Part shown: piece after piece, positions 17,189 through 26,000 of the stretch | How the letters are laid out: each line of letters opens with the position of its first letter | Numbering within the stretch: position 1 is the first letter of the stretch | Source of the DNA: Achromobacter spanius | GTDB lineage: Bacteria > Pseudomonadota > Gammaproteobacteria > Burkholderiales > Burkholderiaceae_B | Reading direction: 5' to 3' | Assembly (NCBI RefSeq): GCF_029637605.1 | Contig: NZ_CP121261.1 | Span: forward strand, 2,666,001-2,730,000 | DNA length: 64,000 bases | Position numbers and translations under genes: made by a program | Notes under the pieces: generated by a model | What the model was told of the DNA's origin: nothing | What the model saw: the letters and a program-made list of their open reading frames with translations, nothing else | The model's database searches: none

Positions 17189-18442
17189 TCAGGCCGCTTC
17201 GCCCCGATGCGCCGGCGCGGGTTGGCCTTCCAGTTCGGCGGTGGCCGGTTCCGCCTGCGCGGTTTCCGTCAATGCCGGGGTCACCAGTTCCACGACCTTC
17301 TTGCGCGACAGCATGCCCAGGAATTCGTCGTCTTCACCCGTGACAGCCACCGGCTGGTCGCTATGCACCAACTGCGCCAACACTTCGCCCAGGCCCGCCG
17401 TGGCCGGCACCGAGGCCAGGTCTTCAACAAAGCGTGACACGTCGCGCACGCCTTCCTGGATGGCCTGCTCGGCCGCCTTCGCGGTCAACACTCCGGCCAG
17501 GCGCTTGCCGTCCAGCACCGGCGCATATTGGTAGTCCATGGCGCGCATGCGGTCCAGCGCGTGCGCCGGACGCGAACGCATCGTCAAGGTCAGGCGCGCC
17601 GGGTTCACGGCGTGCGTGGCGTTGAGCACCTTGGTGCGGTTCACGTCTTGCAGGAAAGACTGCACGTAGTCGTTGGCCGGGTTCAACAGAATGTCTTCCG
17701 GCGTGCCTTCCTGCACCAGTTCGCCGTCCTTCAGGATGGCGATTCGGTTGCCCAGGCGCAGCGCTTCGTCCAGGTCATGCGTGATGAAGACGATGGTCTT
17801 GTTCAGCTTGGCCTGCAATTGCAGCAACTGGTCTTGCATTTCGCGGCGGATAAGCGGGTCCAGCGCCGAGAACGCTTCGTCCATCAGCAGGATTTCCGCA
17901 TCGGTGGCCAGCGCGCGCGCCAGGCCCACGCGCTGCTGCATGCCGCCGGACAGTTGGTGCGGATACTGGTTTTCGAAACCGGCCAGGCCCACTTGTTCCA
18001 GCCAGTCCTGCGCCCGCTTTTCACGTTCGGCGCGGCCCACGCCCTGCACGGTCAGGCCGTAGGCGGCGTTGTCAAGCACGGTGCGGTGCGGAAACAGGCC
18101 AAAGCGCTGGAACACCATGCTCATCTTCTTCTGACGGAAGACTTCCAGGTCGCGCTTGTTCAGACTGACGACGTCCACGCCGTCGACCAGGATGTGGCCG
18201 GCGCTGGGTTCGATCAGGCGGTTGAAATGGCGAATCAAGGTCGACTTGCCCGAGCCCGACAAGCCCATGATGACGTAGATGCTGCCTTCTTCAATCGACA
18301 GGCTGATGTCGCGCAGGCCCAGCGTGTGGCCGCTTTCGGCCAGCAGTTGTTCCTTGCTCATGCCGCCCTGGGCGGCTTCCAGCCACTTCTTCGGGTGCGA
18401 TCCAAAGACCTTGTAGATGTTCTTGACTTCGATCTTGCTCAT
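17189..18442 (-). CDS. proV: Glycine betaine/L-proline ABC transporter ATP-binding protein
   Basis: ATPase subunit of an osmoprotectant importer, 417 residues. Walker A GLSGSGKST, signature LSGGMQQRVGLARAL and Walker B EILLMDEAFSALD form the nucleotide-binding domain; after about residue 270 follows a pair of CBS domains (ALDRMRAMDYQYAPVL..., VPATAGLGEVL...), the part that senses ionic strength in OpuA/ProV proteins. Its ATG overlaps the proW stop (ATGA). Last gene of the operon and followed by a strong hairpin terminator. Confidence 0.95.
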   Translation of the reverse strand: MSKIEVKNIYKVFGSHPKKWLEAAQGGMSKEQLLAESGHTLGLRDISLSIEEGSIYVIMGLSGSGKSTLIRHFNRLIEPSAGHILVDGVDVVSLNKRDLEVFRQKKMSMVFQRFGLFPHRTVLDNAAYGLTVQGVGRAEREKRAQDWLEQVGLAGFENQYPHQLSGGMQQRVGLARALATDAEILLMDEAFSALDPLIRREMQDQLLQLQAKLNKTIVFITHDLDEALRLGNRIAILKDGELVQEGTPEDILLNPANDYVQSFLQDVNRTKVLNATHAVNPARLTLTMRSRPAHALDRMRAMDYQYAPVLDGKRLAGVLTAKAAEQAIQEGVRDVSRFVEDLASVPATAGLGEVLAQLVHSDQPVAVTGEDDEFLGMLSRKKVVELVTPALTETAQAEPATAELEGQPAPAHRGEAA

Positions 18443-19296
18443 CGCTGGCCTCCCATGCGCATGCGCTGTCCATACGATTGCGTGATCCGGTCGAACAGCA
18501 CGGCCAGCACCACGATACCCAGGCCCGCCAACAGGCCACGCCCCACTTCCAGGCGGTTGATGCCCAGCAACACTTCATAGCCCAGGCCGCGCGCGCCGAT
18601 CATCGAGGCAATCACCACCATGGACAGCGCCATCATCGTGGTCTGGTTGATGCCCGCCATGATGTTGGGCAGCGCCAGCGGCAACTGCACGCCAAAGAGC
18701 TGCTGGCGCGGGTTGGCGCCAAAGGCGCGCGAAGCTTCCAGCACTTCGCGGTCAACCAGGCGGATGCCCAGGTCGGTCAGGCGGATCAGCGGCGGCACGG
18801 CGTAGATCACGGTAGCGATGATGGCGGGAATCTTGCCCAGGCCAAACAGCATCACGACCGGAATCAGGTACACGAAGCTGGGCATGGTCTGCATCACGTC
18901 CAGCACCGGCAGCATGATGGAACGCAGCCAGTTCACGCGGGCCATCAGCACGCCCAGCGGAATGCCGATGACCACCGACAGGCCGGCGGCCATGATCATC
19001 AACGCCAGGGTCTGCATGCCGGCGTCCCACAGGCCCAGCACGCCGATCATGCACAGCAGCGCGCCCATGGCCAGGCTCAGGCCGATGCGGCGGCTGACGC
19101 CCCAGGCGATCGCGACGGTAACGGCCACCACGGCCCACCAGGGCGAACTGCGCAGCAATTGCTCCAGCCACACCAGCGCGTGCAGAACCGGCTGCGACAG
19201 GGTCTCTAGTGTGTCGGCGTAATTGGTGACCAGGTGATCGACGAACCCGTCGATTGCCGCCCTGACCTGACGGGCGGGAATAATTTCAGGAAACAT
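18439..19296 (-). CDS. proW: Glycine betaine/L-proline ABC transporter permease
   Basis: 285-residue inner-membrane permease with about six hydrophobic segments and the BPD_transp_1 pattern. The EAA-type loop is DREVLEASRAFGANPRQQLFGVQLPLALPNIMAGINQ, which contacts ProV. The start at 19296 follows GGAG by eight bases; the longer frame to 19458 lacks support. It follows proX by 370 bp, with a hairpin and short repeats in the gap that could lower its expression relative to the binding protein. Confidence 0.94.
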   Translation of the reverse strand: MFPEIIPARQVRAAIDGFVDHLVTNYADTLETLSQPVLHALVWLEQLLRSSPWWAVVAVTVAIAWGVSRRIGLSLAMGALLCMIGVLGLWDAGMQTLALMIMAAGLSVVIGIPLGVLMARVNWLRSIMLPVLDVMQTMPSFVYLIPVVMLFGLGKIPAIIATVIYAVPPLIRLTDLGIRLVDREVLEASRAFGANPRQQLFGVQLPLALPNIMAGINQTTMMALSMVVIASMIGARGLGYEVLLGINRLEVGRGLLAGLGIVVLAVLFDRITQSYGQRMRMGGQR

Positions 19297-19526
19297 AGTT
19301 TCGACTCCATTCTTGGGCGCTTTCCGACGGCGGGGGCCGCCACGCATTCCGGAATCCGGATGGGCATGCAACCAGAGGGCTTTCTTGACGAAAGCAGGCG
19401 GCATGCGGTGCAACGCCTGGTGCTGGCGGCCGGGCGCAAGCGCCCTGCCAGCGGCCATCTCACGGGAAAAAACCCTAGGCGTGAAGCTGCCATGAGGCTT
19501 TTTCCCTTAAGGGCATTTTCTCTTCT

Positions 19527-19583
19527 CTTAAGGACTTTTACCTGAAGGACTTTCCCTGAAGGACCTTTCCTGAAGGACCTTTC
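19527..19583. repeat. 14-bp tandem repeat between proX and proW
   Basis: Three near-identical units of CTGAAGGACCTTTC (19542-19583, the first with T for C and an extra C) follow a degenerate fourth (19527-19541). No coding frame is supported here. It lies within the proX-proW gap on the transcribed strand. Confidence 0.85.
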
Positions 19584-19591
19584 TGTTCAGC

Positions 19592-19626
19592 GGCCCGGCC
19601 TGCCAGAACTAGCGGCAGACCGGGCC
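19592..19626 (-). terminator. Attenuator-like hairpin downstream of proX
   Basis: GC-rich stem of 13 bp with one mismatch (19592-19604 with 19614-19626), loop of nine, 40 bases past the proX stop. No T-run follows, so partial termination or a 3' mRNA stabiliser for proX is more likely than full termination. Confidence 0.55.
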
Positions 19627-19666
19627 GGCCCGCGCCATGACAGCGCGAGGCCAACTCCTGAACCCG

Positions 19667-20668
19667 TTACAGCGCGCTTTGGACGCGGCTGGCAACGTCG
19701 GCGGGAACCCACTTGGTCCAGACGTCGGACTTGTTCTTCAGGAACCACTTGGCCACGGCGCTGGAATCATCGCCGGACTCTTCCATGTGGGCCAGCGTTT
19801 CATTGATGACCGGCAGCGGCACCGACACCTTGGACAGGAACGCGGTCAGCGTCGGCGCTTCTTCCGAGAACTTGGTGTTCACGGCGGTGAAGACGGGGTT
19901 GTCGGGGTAGGCGCTGGGCTGGGGGTTGGCGCACTTGGTCGACGTCAGGCACTTGTGCTTTTCGGCGTCGTAGGGCGGCATTTCCAGCTTGACCAGATCC
20001 ATGGCGCCAACCAGCGGCGTGGGCGACCAGTAGTAGAAGACCACGTCCTGCTTACGCTTGTAGGCCGACATCAACGCGGCTTTCTGCGCGGCGCCGGTGC
20101 CAGGCGAATACAGCGTGTAGGTGTCGCCCAGCTTCAAGGCATGGAACAAGTTGTTGCTGGTGACTTCGCAACCCCAGCCCGCCGGGCAGCCATAGAAACG
20201 GCCCTTGTTGGGTTCTTCGGGGTCTTTGAACTTGTCCTTGAACTTCGGCAGGTCGGCTGCCGACTTCAGCTCGGGCAGGCGTTCCGCCGTGTAGCGGGGG
20301 ATGTACCAGCCTTCGGCGCCCATGTAGAGGTCGCCAATGCGCTTGACCTTACCGGTCTTTTGCGCGCGATCCCAGGGGTCGGCCACACTGTTGAGCCAGA
20401 TCTCGGTATTGATATCCAGGTCACCGCGCTCAAGCGCGGCCAGGGCGGGCAAGGTTTCCGTCGGCAGGGTTTCGGTCTTGCAACCGTAGCCCTTTTCCAT
20501 GATGAAACGTTCGACATCAACCAGAACCAGGTTGGATTCCCAGTTCATGGCGCCGAAATTGACCGGGCGCTTGATTTCGCATTCAGGAGCGTCGGCGGCT
20601 TGGGCCGCACCAGCAAATGCAAACAGGACGGCCGCGGCGGCCAGGGTCTTGACAGGGGTAAAACGCAT
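19667..20668 (-). CDS. proX: Glycine betaine/proline ABC transporter substrate-binding protein
   Basis: 333 residues with a cleavable signal peptide ending GAAQAADA. The mature protein is an OpuAC-type binding protein (VNFGAMNWESNLVLVDVERFIMEKGYG at its start) rich in Trp and Tyr for cation-pi binding of quaternary amines; one pair of Cys (CPAGWGC) could form a disulfide. GGAGG lies ten bases before the ATG. First gene of the operon, with a separated permease and ATPase downstream. Several tandem FxK..LPK/FKDKF segments are ordinary for the family. Confidence 0.93.
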   Translation of the reverse strand: MRFTPVKTLAAAAVLFAFAGAAQAADAPECEIKRPVNFGAMNWESNLVLVDVERFIMEKGYGCKTETLPTETLPALAALERGDLDINTEIWLNSVADPWDRAQKTGKVKRIGDLYMGAEGWYIPRYTAERLPELKSAADLPKFKDKFKDPEEPNKGRFYGCPAGWGCEVTSNNLFHALKLGDTYTLYSPGTGAAQKAALMSAYKRKQDVVFYYWSPTPLVGAMDLVKLEMPPYDAEKHKCLTSTKCANPQPSAYPDNPVFTAVNTKFSEEAPTLTAFLSKVSVPLPVINETLAHMEESGDDSSAVAKWFLKNKSDVWTKWVPADVASRVQSAL

Positions 20669-21178
20669 TGGCTTTTTGCCTCCATAGGTTCAAGGACACA
20701 CGCCAGGGCTGACCTGGAAGTGCCGTGGAGCTAAGGGGGTTGTGCGGAAGACGGGCAGAACCGCCAATACAAACCGACACTAGCGACAAGAGGAACCGCA
20801 AAGGCGCGGTGTCTTGCAAGACAGGAGTTTCAAAAAAGTGATTCTTGAAAACCCACAGAAATTGAACAAACTGAACGAAGAAGGCAGCATCTTAAACGAA
20901 ATTGCCGCGCCACCCAACCCCAAGGCGGAATAAAACCGATACATTTGGCCTGAAAAACCTCGGGGATTACCCTGAAACATTCGAATGGAACAGGCGAATT
21001 CCCCTAGGGAGAATTGGTTTCAAATAGAGGATTCATTTAGTAAATATTTTTATCGTATTAGTACATTCAGGTCGTTTAGAGACAGTCCGAAAGCAGGAAA
21101 CCACCGAATCGGCGGCAGATTATCTGTTATTTATTCAGCTTATATTCAGATACTGTTCAGCAATAATTCAGCAAGGCA
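20669..21178. other. AT-rich intergenic region between proX and cfa
   Basis: About 510 bp with no convincing gene. The right part, roughly 20830-21180, is strikingly AT-rich against the GC-rich surroundings and contains repeated ATTCAG/TTCAGC words (about 21067-21175) and a near-palindrome around the CCTAGGG at 20997-21015. It must hold the proX promoter (minus strand) and the end of the cfa transcript. No terminator hairpin with a T-run is evident. Confidence 0.6.
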
Positions 21179-22456
21179 TCAACTACGGCTGCCCCGCGAG
21201 CCTTCCGCATATATGTAATCCCGCCGCCAGGGATAAGACAGATCGGGCGGATTATCCAGTTCGTCGCCCCGCCCCACGGCAGGCGTCTGGCCCAGAATCT
21301 GATGCAAGGCAATCCAGCCGTGCTCAAACGCCATGGCGCAGCCCGCCAGGTACAGGCGATAGGCGCGCAAAGACCGCGCGCCTTGCTCGCCGCTCAACAC
21401 TTGCGCCGCTTCGGGCAAACGAGCTTCCAGCGCATCGCTCCATGCCCACAGCGTGCGCGCGTAATGCGGCCGCAGGTTTTCAACGTCCACCTCTTCCAGC
21501 CCGCCGTTGGTCATGGCTTGCATCACCACGCTGATATGCGTCAATTCGCCGCCGGGAAAGATGTACTTTTCGATGAATTCGCCCATGCCATTGCCCAGCT
21601 CGGGGTTGTAGACGCCCGCCGCCGTGATGCCATGGTTCATGATCAGCCCGCCCGGTCTGAGCAGGCGGCGCAGCTTGGCGAAGTAGCCTTCCAATTGCGC
21701 CCGGCCCACGTGCTCGAACATGCCCACTGATGCGATCTTGTCGTAGGGCGTGGACTCGTCGAGCTTGCGGTAATCCAGCAATTCCATGCGGACCCGGCCG
21801 GCCAGGCCTTTTTCCTGAATCAACTTCGTCACATGTGCGTGCTGGTTGCGCGACAGCGTGATGCCGGTGGCATCCACGCCATAGTGCTCGGCGGCCCAAA
21901 GCAGCAGGCCGCCCCAGCCCGCGCCCACATCCAGAAAGCGGTCGCCTTCGCGCAGGCGCAGCTTGCGGCAAATGAGGTCGAGCTTGGCTTCCTGGGCTTG
22001 TGCCAGCGTCATGTCCGGCGTGCGGAAATACGCGCAGGAATAGACGCGGCGCGGGTCCAGCCACAGCGCGTAGAAGTCATCGGACAGGTCGTAATGGAAT
22101 TCGATCTGCTTGGCGTCCCGCTCGATGGAATGACGCCACACCGACATCACGCGGCGTACCAGTTCGGTCAGCCATCCGCCCCGCGCCGCCTCCACCGGGG
22201 AGCCTGGCAACAGCGCCGACGCCGCAGCCATTACGTCGCGCATATTGCCTTCGATATCGATGCGCCCCTCCACGTAGTCCTGCCCCAGCACGCCCACGGC
22301 GCCTTCGGCCAGATGGACAAGCGCGGCCTTGTCGTGCGTCACGAAGCGCACGCGCGGATCAGGCGGCCCCAGCACCGCACCGTCAGGCAGCACCAGTTGG
22401 ACGGGCACAGGCAAAGCGCCAAGTTTGCGTTCCACGACAGACAACAAAGGATTCAC
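21179..22456 (-). CDS. cfa: Cyclopropane-fatty-acyl-phospholipid synthase (GTG start)
   Basis: SAM-dependent enzyme that cyclopropanates cis double bonds of membrane phospholipids. 425 residues. The SAM site is FLDVGAGWGGLLLWAAEHYG, followed by VDATGITLS and the family segment FEHVGRAQLEGYF. The start is the GTG at 22456, five bases after AGAGGAG; the ATG at 22474 lies upstream of that ribosome binding site and is less likely. The gene stands alone in a divergent pair with the efflux gene at 22613. Confidence 0.92.
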   Translation of the reverse strand: MNPLLSVVERKLGALPVPVQLVLPDGAVLGPPDPRVRFVTHDKAALVHLAEGAVGVLGQDYVEGRIDIEGNMRDVMAAASALLPGSPVEAARGGWLTELVRRVMSVWRHSIERDAKQIEFHYDLSDDFYALWLDPRRVYSCAYFRTPDMTLAQAQEAKLDLICRKLRLREGDRFLDVGAGWGGLLLWAAEHYGVDATGITLSRNQHAHVTKLIQEKGLAGRVRMELLDYRKLDESTPYDKIASVGMFEHVGRAQLEGYFAKLRRLLRPGGLIMNHGITAAGVYNPELGNGMGEFIEKYIFPGGELTHISVVMQAMTNGGLEEVDVENLRPHYARTLWAWSDALEARLPEAAQVLSGEQGARSLRAYRLYLAGCAMAFEHGWIALHQILGQTPAVGRGDELDNPPDLSYPWRRDYIYAEGSRGSRS

Positions 22457-22612
22457 AGCTTCTCCTCTGAACATGAGCGGGTCGTTCGCGACTTTATCGG
22501 ATAATTTCCGTCACTTCGCTGTAAGGCGGCCCGTGATACAGTCGCTGGCTTGGCGCACGGCTGGCGGGTAACCGCCGGCGCGCCCTGTCCCCTGCGTTTT
22601 ACCGCGATCACC

Positions 22613-23817
22613 ATGTCCCCATCATCTGTTTCCCGTGGCGGCCTGCCCGGCTGGCTCATCCTCATGGGCGCGCTGACTGCGATCGGCCCGTTTGCCATCG
22701 ATATGTATCTGCCCGCCTTCCCGACCATCGCGGCGAATCTGGGCGTGCCCCGAGGCGATGTCGAACGCACCTTGGCCGCCTACCTGATCGGGCTGGCGCT
22801 GGCGCAGGTGTTCTACGGGCCGATGGCCGACCGTTTTGGCCGCAAGCCGCCGCTGATGGTGGGCCTGGCGCTTTTCATGGTGGCGTCGCTGGGCTGCGCG
22901 TTGTCCAGTTCCGTCGAAGCGCTGACCGGCTGGCGCGTGGTGCAGGCCATGGGCGGCGCGGCGGGCATCGTGATCCCGCGCGCGGTCATCCGCGACCACT
23001 ACGAAACCCACGAGGCGGCGCGCGCCATGTCGCTGCTGATGCTGATCATGGGCCTGGCCCCGATCCTGGCGCCGTTGGCGGGCGGACAATTGCTGGCCAT
23101 TGCCTCGTGGCGCAGCCTGTTCTGGATCATGCTTGTCGGCGGCGCCATGCTGATGGTGGCCGTAGCCAAGATCATGAAGGAATCCCTGGCGCCCGAGCGC
23201 GTCGTGCCGCTGCGCTGGAGCACCATCCTGCGCAACTACCGCGACCTGTTCGCGCATCGCGGCTTCATGGCGCACAGCCTGGCGGGCGGATTCGGCCAGG
23301 CCGGCATGTTCGCCTACATCATTGGTTCGCCACGCGTATTCATCGAACTTTATGGCGTGCCGCCGCAGTATTACGGCCTGCTGTTCGGCACCAACGCGCT
23401 GTCGCTCATCATCTGCTCGCAAATCAGCGCCCGCCTGTTGCGCACCTATACCCCCGCCAGTTGCAGCACAAGGCGCTGATTTCGCTGGCCACGGCCAGCC
23501 TGGTGGCGGTGGCCCTGACATTGTCCGGTTGGATGACGCTGCCTCTCTTGATGGTGTGCTTGATCGGCTACATGGGCAGCCAGGGCTTCGTGAATCCGAA
23601 TTCGGCGGCACTGGCGCTATCGGAGCAGGGCAAGCGCCTGGGGGCGGCGTCGGCATTATTGGGGACGCTGCAATTATCCTGCGGCGCGCTGGCCGGATTC
23701 GCCGTCAGCGCCTGGCAAACGGATAGCGCCCTGCCCCTGACCACAACGCTGGCGGCCTGCGCCTGTCTGTCCTGGGTTTCTGGGCGTGTCGCGCAAACGC
23801 ACACCGCGCAAGCTTGA
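22613..23817 (+). pseudogene. Bcr/CflA-family drug efflux MFS transporter, frameshifted
   Basis: Residues 1-282 read as a Bcr/CflA transporter (GPFAIDMYLPAFPTIA in helix 1, DRFGRKP in loop 2-3) up to LLRTYTPA, then the frame ends at 23479. The remaining helices continue in another frame from QLQHKALISLATASL to the stop at 23817. The break is at a run of five C (23451-23455). One added C restores TPRQLQHKAL and a single frame of 401 residues, the normal family length. Either a real one-base deletion that kills the gene, phase variation at a homopolymer, or a sequencing error. Confidence 0.88.
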
Positions 23818-23821
23818 CCGC

Positions 23822-23851
23822 TTGATCTGCCAGCAATTTTCGTATTAGAAT
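23822..23851 (+). promoter_or_regulatory. Candidate sigma-70 promoter of rpmB-rpmG
   Basis: TTGATC at 23822-23827, an 18-base spacer and TAGAAT at 23846-23851. The leader that follows (23852-24177, about 325 bp) has no gene; it contains small hairpins, e.g. GGGGCAGG-TTTCA-CTTGCCCC near 24008-24029, whose role is unknown. Confidence 0.5.
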
Positions 23852-24177
23852 CTCGGTCTTCACATGAAGTTTCCCGTGCGGGACTACTATGCTTTGTAGT
23901 TCAGCACTCTGACCCCAACCGCGCATTTCGGTATTTTGGTGCATGCCTTGGTAGATACCTCGGTAGACCTCAGTACAAGGCGGATGGCAGGCAGCGGGTA
24001 TAAGCACGGGGCAGGTTTCACTTGCCCCTCATCCACTAAGACTGGGTGGCCGGCAACGTAGCGCAATACAACGCGCACCAAATGCGCATCACATGCGCAC
24101 TACACAGCCCGGCGGCTAAAACCCTGTCTACCTCCCCCAAGCGATGCGCGACAAGAACGACATAAAGAGGTGCATCC

Positions 24178-24414
24178 ATGGCACGCGTATGCCAAGTGAC
24201 CGGCAAAGGCCCGATGGTGGGCAACAATGTTTCGCACGCGAACAACAAGACCAAGCGTCGCTTCCTGCCGAACCTGCAATCGCGCCGGTTCTGGGTTGAA
24301 AGCGAAAACCGCTGGGTTCGCCTGCGTGTTTCGGCTAAGGCCATCCGCACGATCGACAAGAATGGCATTGAAGCCGTGTTGGCCGAAATGCGTGCCCGCG
24401 GCGAAATGGCCTAA
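24178..24414 (+). CDS. rpmB: 50S ribosomal protein L28
   Basis: 78 residues, the full length of bacterial L28. The N-terminus [29 protein letters not shown] is the family signature, and the C-terminal helix ends in [25 protein letters not shown] lies seven bases before the ATG. It is followed after 37 bp by rpmG, the usual pair in proteobacteria. Confidence 0.98.
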   Translation: MARVCQVTGKGPMVGNNVSHANNKTKRRFLPNLQSRRFWVESENRWVRLRVSAKAIRTIDKNGIEAVLAEMRARGEMA

Positions 24415-24451
24415 TCGGCCTCCCCGCCAATCTACATACTAGGAGCACGAC

Positions 24452-24619
24452 ATGGCCAAAGGTATCCGCGAAAAGATCAAGCTCGAGTCGACTGCCGGCA
24501 CGGGTCATTTCTACACGACCACCAAGAACAAGCGCAACATGCCCGAGAAGATGCTGATCAAGAAATTTGATCCGGTCGCTCGCAAGCACGTTGACTACAA
24601 GGAAACCAAGCTGAAGTAA
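24452..24619 (+). CDS. rpmG: 50S ribosomal protein L33
   Basis: 55 residues beginning [18 protein letters not shown], with the [20 protein letters not shown] core and the ending ETKLK of L33. The zinc-ribbon Cys found in some L33 proteins are absent, so this is the C-minus form. AGGAG lies seven bases upstream of the ATG. Co-transcribed with rpmB and followed by a strong terminator. Confidence 0.98.
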   Translation: MAKGIREKIKLESTAGTGHFYTTTKNKRNMPEKMLIKKFDPVARKHVDYKETKLK

Positions 24620-24642
24620 TTCAGCCGGTTTCTGGTGAGTCG

Positions 24643-24674
24643 AAAAAGGCCCTGCCGCAACGCAGGGCCTTTTT
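24643..24674 (+). terminator. Rho-independent terminator after rpmG
   Basis: Perfect 13-bp stem (24643-24655 with 24662-24674), six-base loop, with A-run and T-run at the two ends, so it can work in both directions. Confidence 0.93.
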
Positions 24675-24770
24675 CATTGCAGGATCATAAAAGAGCATGT
24701 TTCAATTGGCCGCTACCGGCTGCGCCGCGCGCCTGGCCCCGCTTGAAACCCCTACGCCTGCGATACCGCC

Positions 24771-26000
24771 ATGCTCCCCTCCTGCCTTACTTTGCTGCGC
24801 CGCGCACTTGCGCCCGCACTCCTGGCCCTGGCGCTGACGCCCGTCGGCGTTGCCGTCGCCAAGGACAAGCAACCGCCGATACGCATTGGCGAAATCAACA
24901 GCTACAAGGCCATTCCCGCCTTCCTGGGCCCCTATAAGAAGGGCTGGCAGTTGGCGGTGGAACAGGTCAATGCCGAAGGCGGCGTGCTGGGCAGGAAGCT
25001 GGAAGTCATTTCGCGCGACGACAACGGCAACCCGGGCGATTCGGTGCGCGCCGCGCAAGAGCTGATTGCCCGCGAAAAAGTGGAACTGCTGTTCGGCGGT
25101 TTCCTCTCCAACACCGGCCTGGCGCTGACCGACTTCGCCAAGCAGCAAAAAGTGTTCTTCCTGGCCGCCGAGCCGCTCACCGACAAGATCACCTGGCAAG
25201 AGGGCAACCGGTACACCTACCGCCTGCGCCCCTCCACCTGGATGCACGTGGCGGCATTGGCACCCAAGGCGCTGGCCTTGCGCAAGAAGCGCTGGGCCAT
25301 CGTCTACCCCAATTACGAATATGGGCAATCCGCCGTGGCCACCTTCAAGGCCATGATGAAGTCATTCCAGTCCGATGTGGAATTCGTGGCCGAGCAGGCC
25401 GTGCCGCTGGGCAAGGTGGACGCCGGCGCGGTGGTGCAGGCCTTGGCCGACGCCAAGCCCGACGCCATTTTCAACGTGCTGTTCGCCGCCGACCTGACCC
25501 GATTTGTCCGCGAAGGCAATACCCGTGGCCTGTTCGAGAACATGCCCGTCGTGTCCGTGCTGTCGGGCGAACCGGAATACCTGGAACCGCTCGGCGCCGA
25601 CACCCCTACCGGCTGGATCGTGACCGGCTACCCCTGGTATGCCATCGACACGCCCGCCAACACTACCTTCGTCGAGGCCTACAAGAAGCGCTACAACGAA
25701 ACGCCCAAAGTGGGATCGGTGGTGGGCTATGCATCGTTGATGTCCATCGCGCAGGGCCTGAAGGCCGCAGGCGCCGTGGACACCGAGAAGCTGGTGGACG
25801 CCTTTGCCGGCCTGAAGGTGGACACGCCCTACGGCCCGATCCAATACCGCAAGATCGACCATCAATCGACGATGGGCGTGTACGTGGGCGTAACGGCCCT
25901 GGAAGACGGCAAGGGCATCATGAAAGACTTCGCTTATATCGACGGCGCCCGCCTGCAGCCGCCCGATGAGCAAGTGCGCAAGATGCGTCCCGCGCACTGA
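24771..26000 (+). CDS. Branched-chain amino acid-type ABC transporter substrate-binding protein
   Basis: LivK-like type I periplasmic binding protein, 409 residues, with a signal peptide ending GVAVAKDK. The mature start IRIGEINSYKAIPAFLGPYKKGWQLAVEQVNAEGG and the DDNGNPGDSVRAAQELI segment follow the family. The ligand of this subgroup may be an amide, urea-like or aromatic compound rather than Leu/Ile/Val; the sequence alone does not tell. Its TGA overlaps the ATG of the permease (TGATG), so the genes are translationally coupled. Confidence 0.92.
   Translation: MLPSCLTLLRRALAPALLALALTPVGVAVAKDKQPPIRIGEINSYKAIPAFLGPYKKGWQLAVEQVNAEGGVLGRKLEVISRDDNGNPGDSVRAAQELIAREKVELLFGGFLSNTGLALTDFAKQQKVFFLAAEPLTDKITWQEGNRYTYRLRPSTWMHVAALAPKALALRKKRWAIVYPNYEYGQSAVATFKAMMKSFQSDVEFVAEQAVPLGKVDAGAVVQALADAKPDAIFNVLFAADLTRFVREGNTRGLFENMPVVSVLSGEPEYLEPLGADTPTGWIVTGYPWYAIDTPANTTFVEAYKKRYNETPKVGSVVGYASLMSIAQGLKAAGAVDTEKLVDAFAGLKVDTPYGPIQYRKIDHQSTMGVYVGVTALEDGKGIMKDFAYIDGARLQPPDEQVRKMRPAH

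Noticed and set aside
20985..21218. 77-codon plus-strand frame in the AT-rich gap
   Set aside because: No ribosome binding site or family pattern, it overlaps the end of cfa, and the composition is that of a control region.
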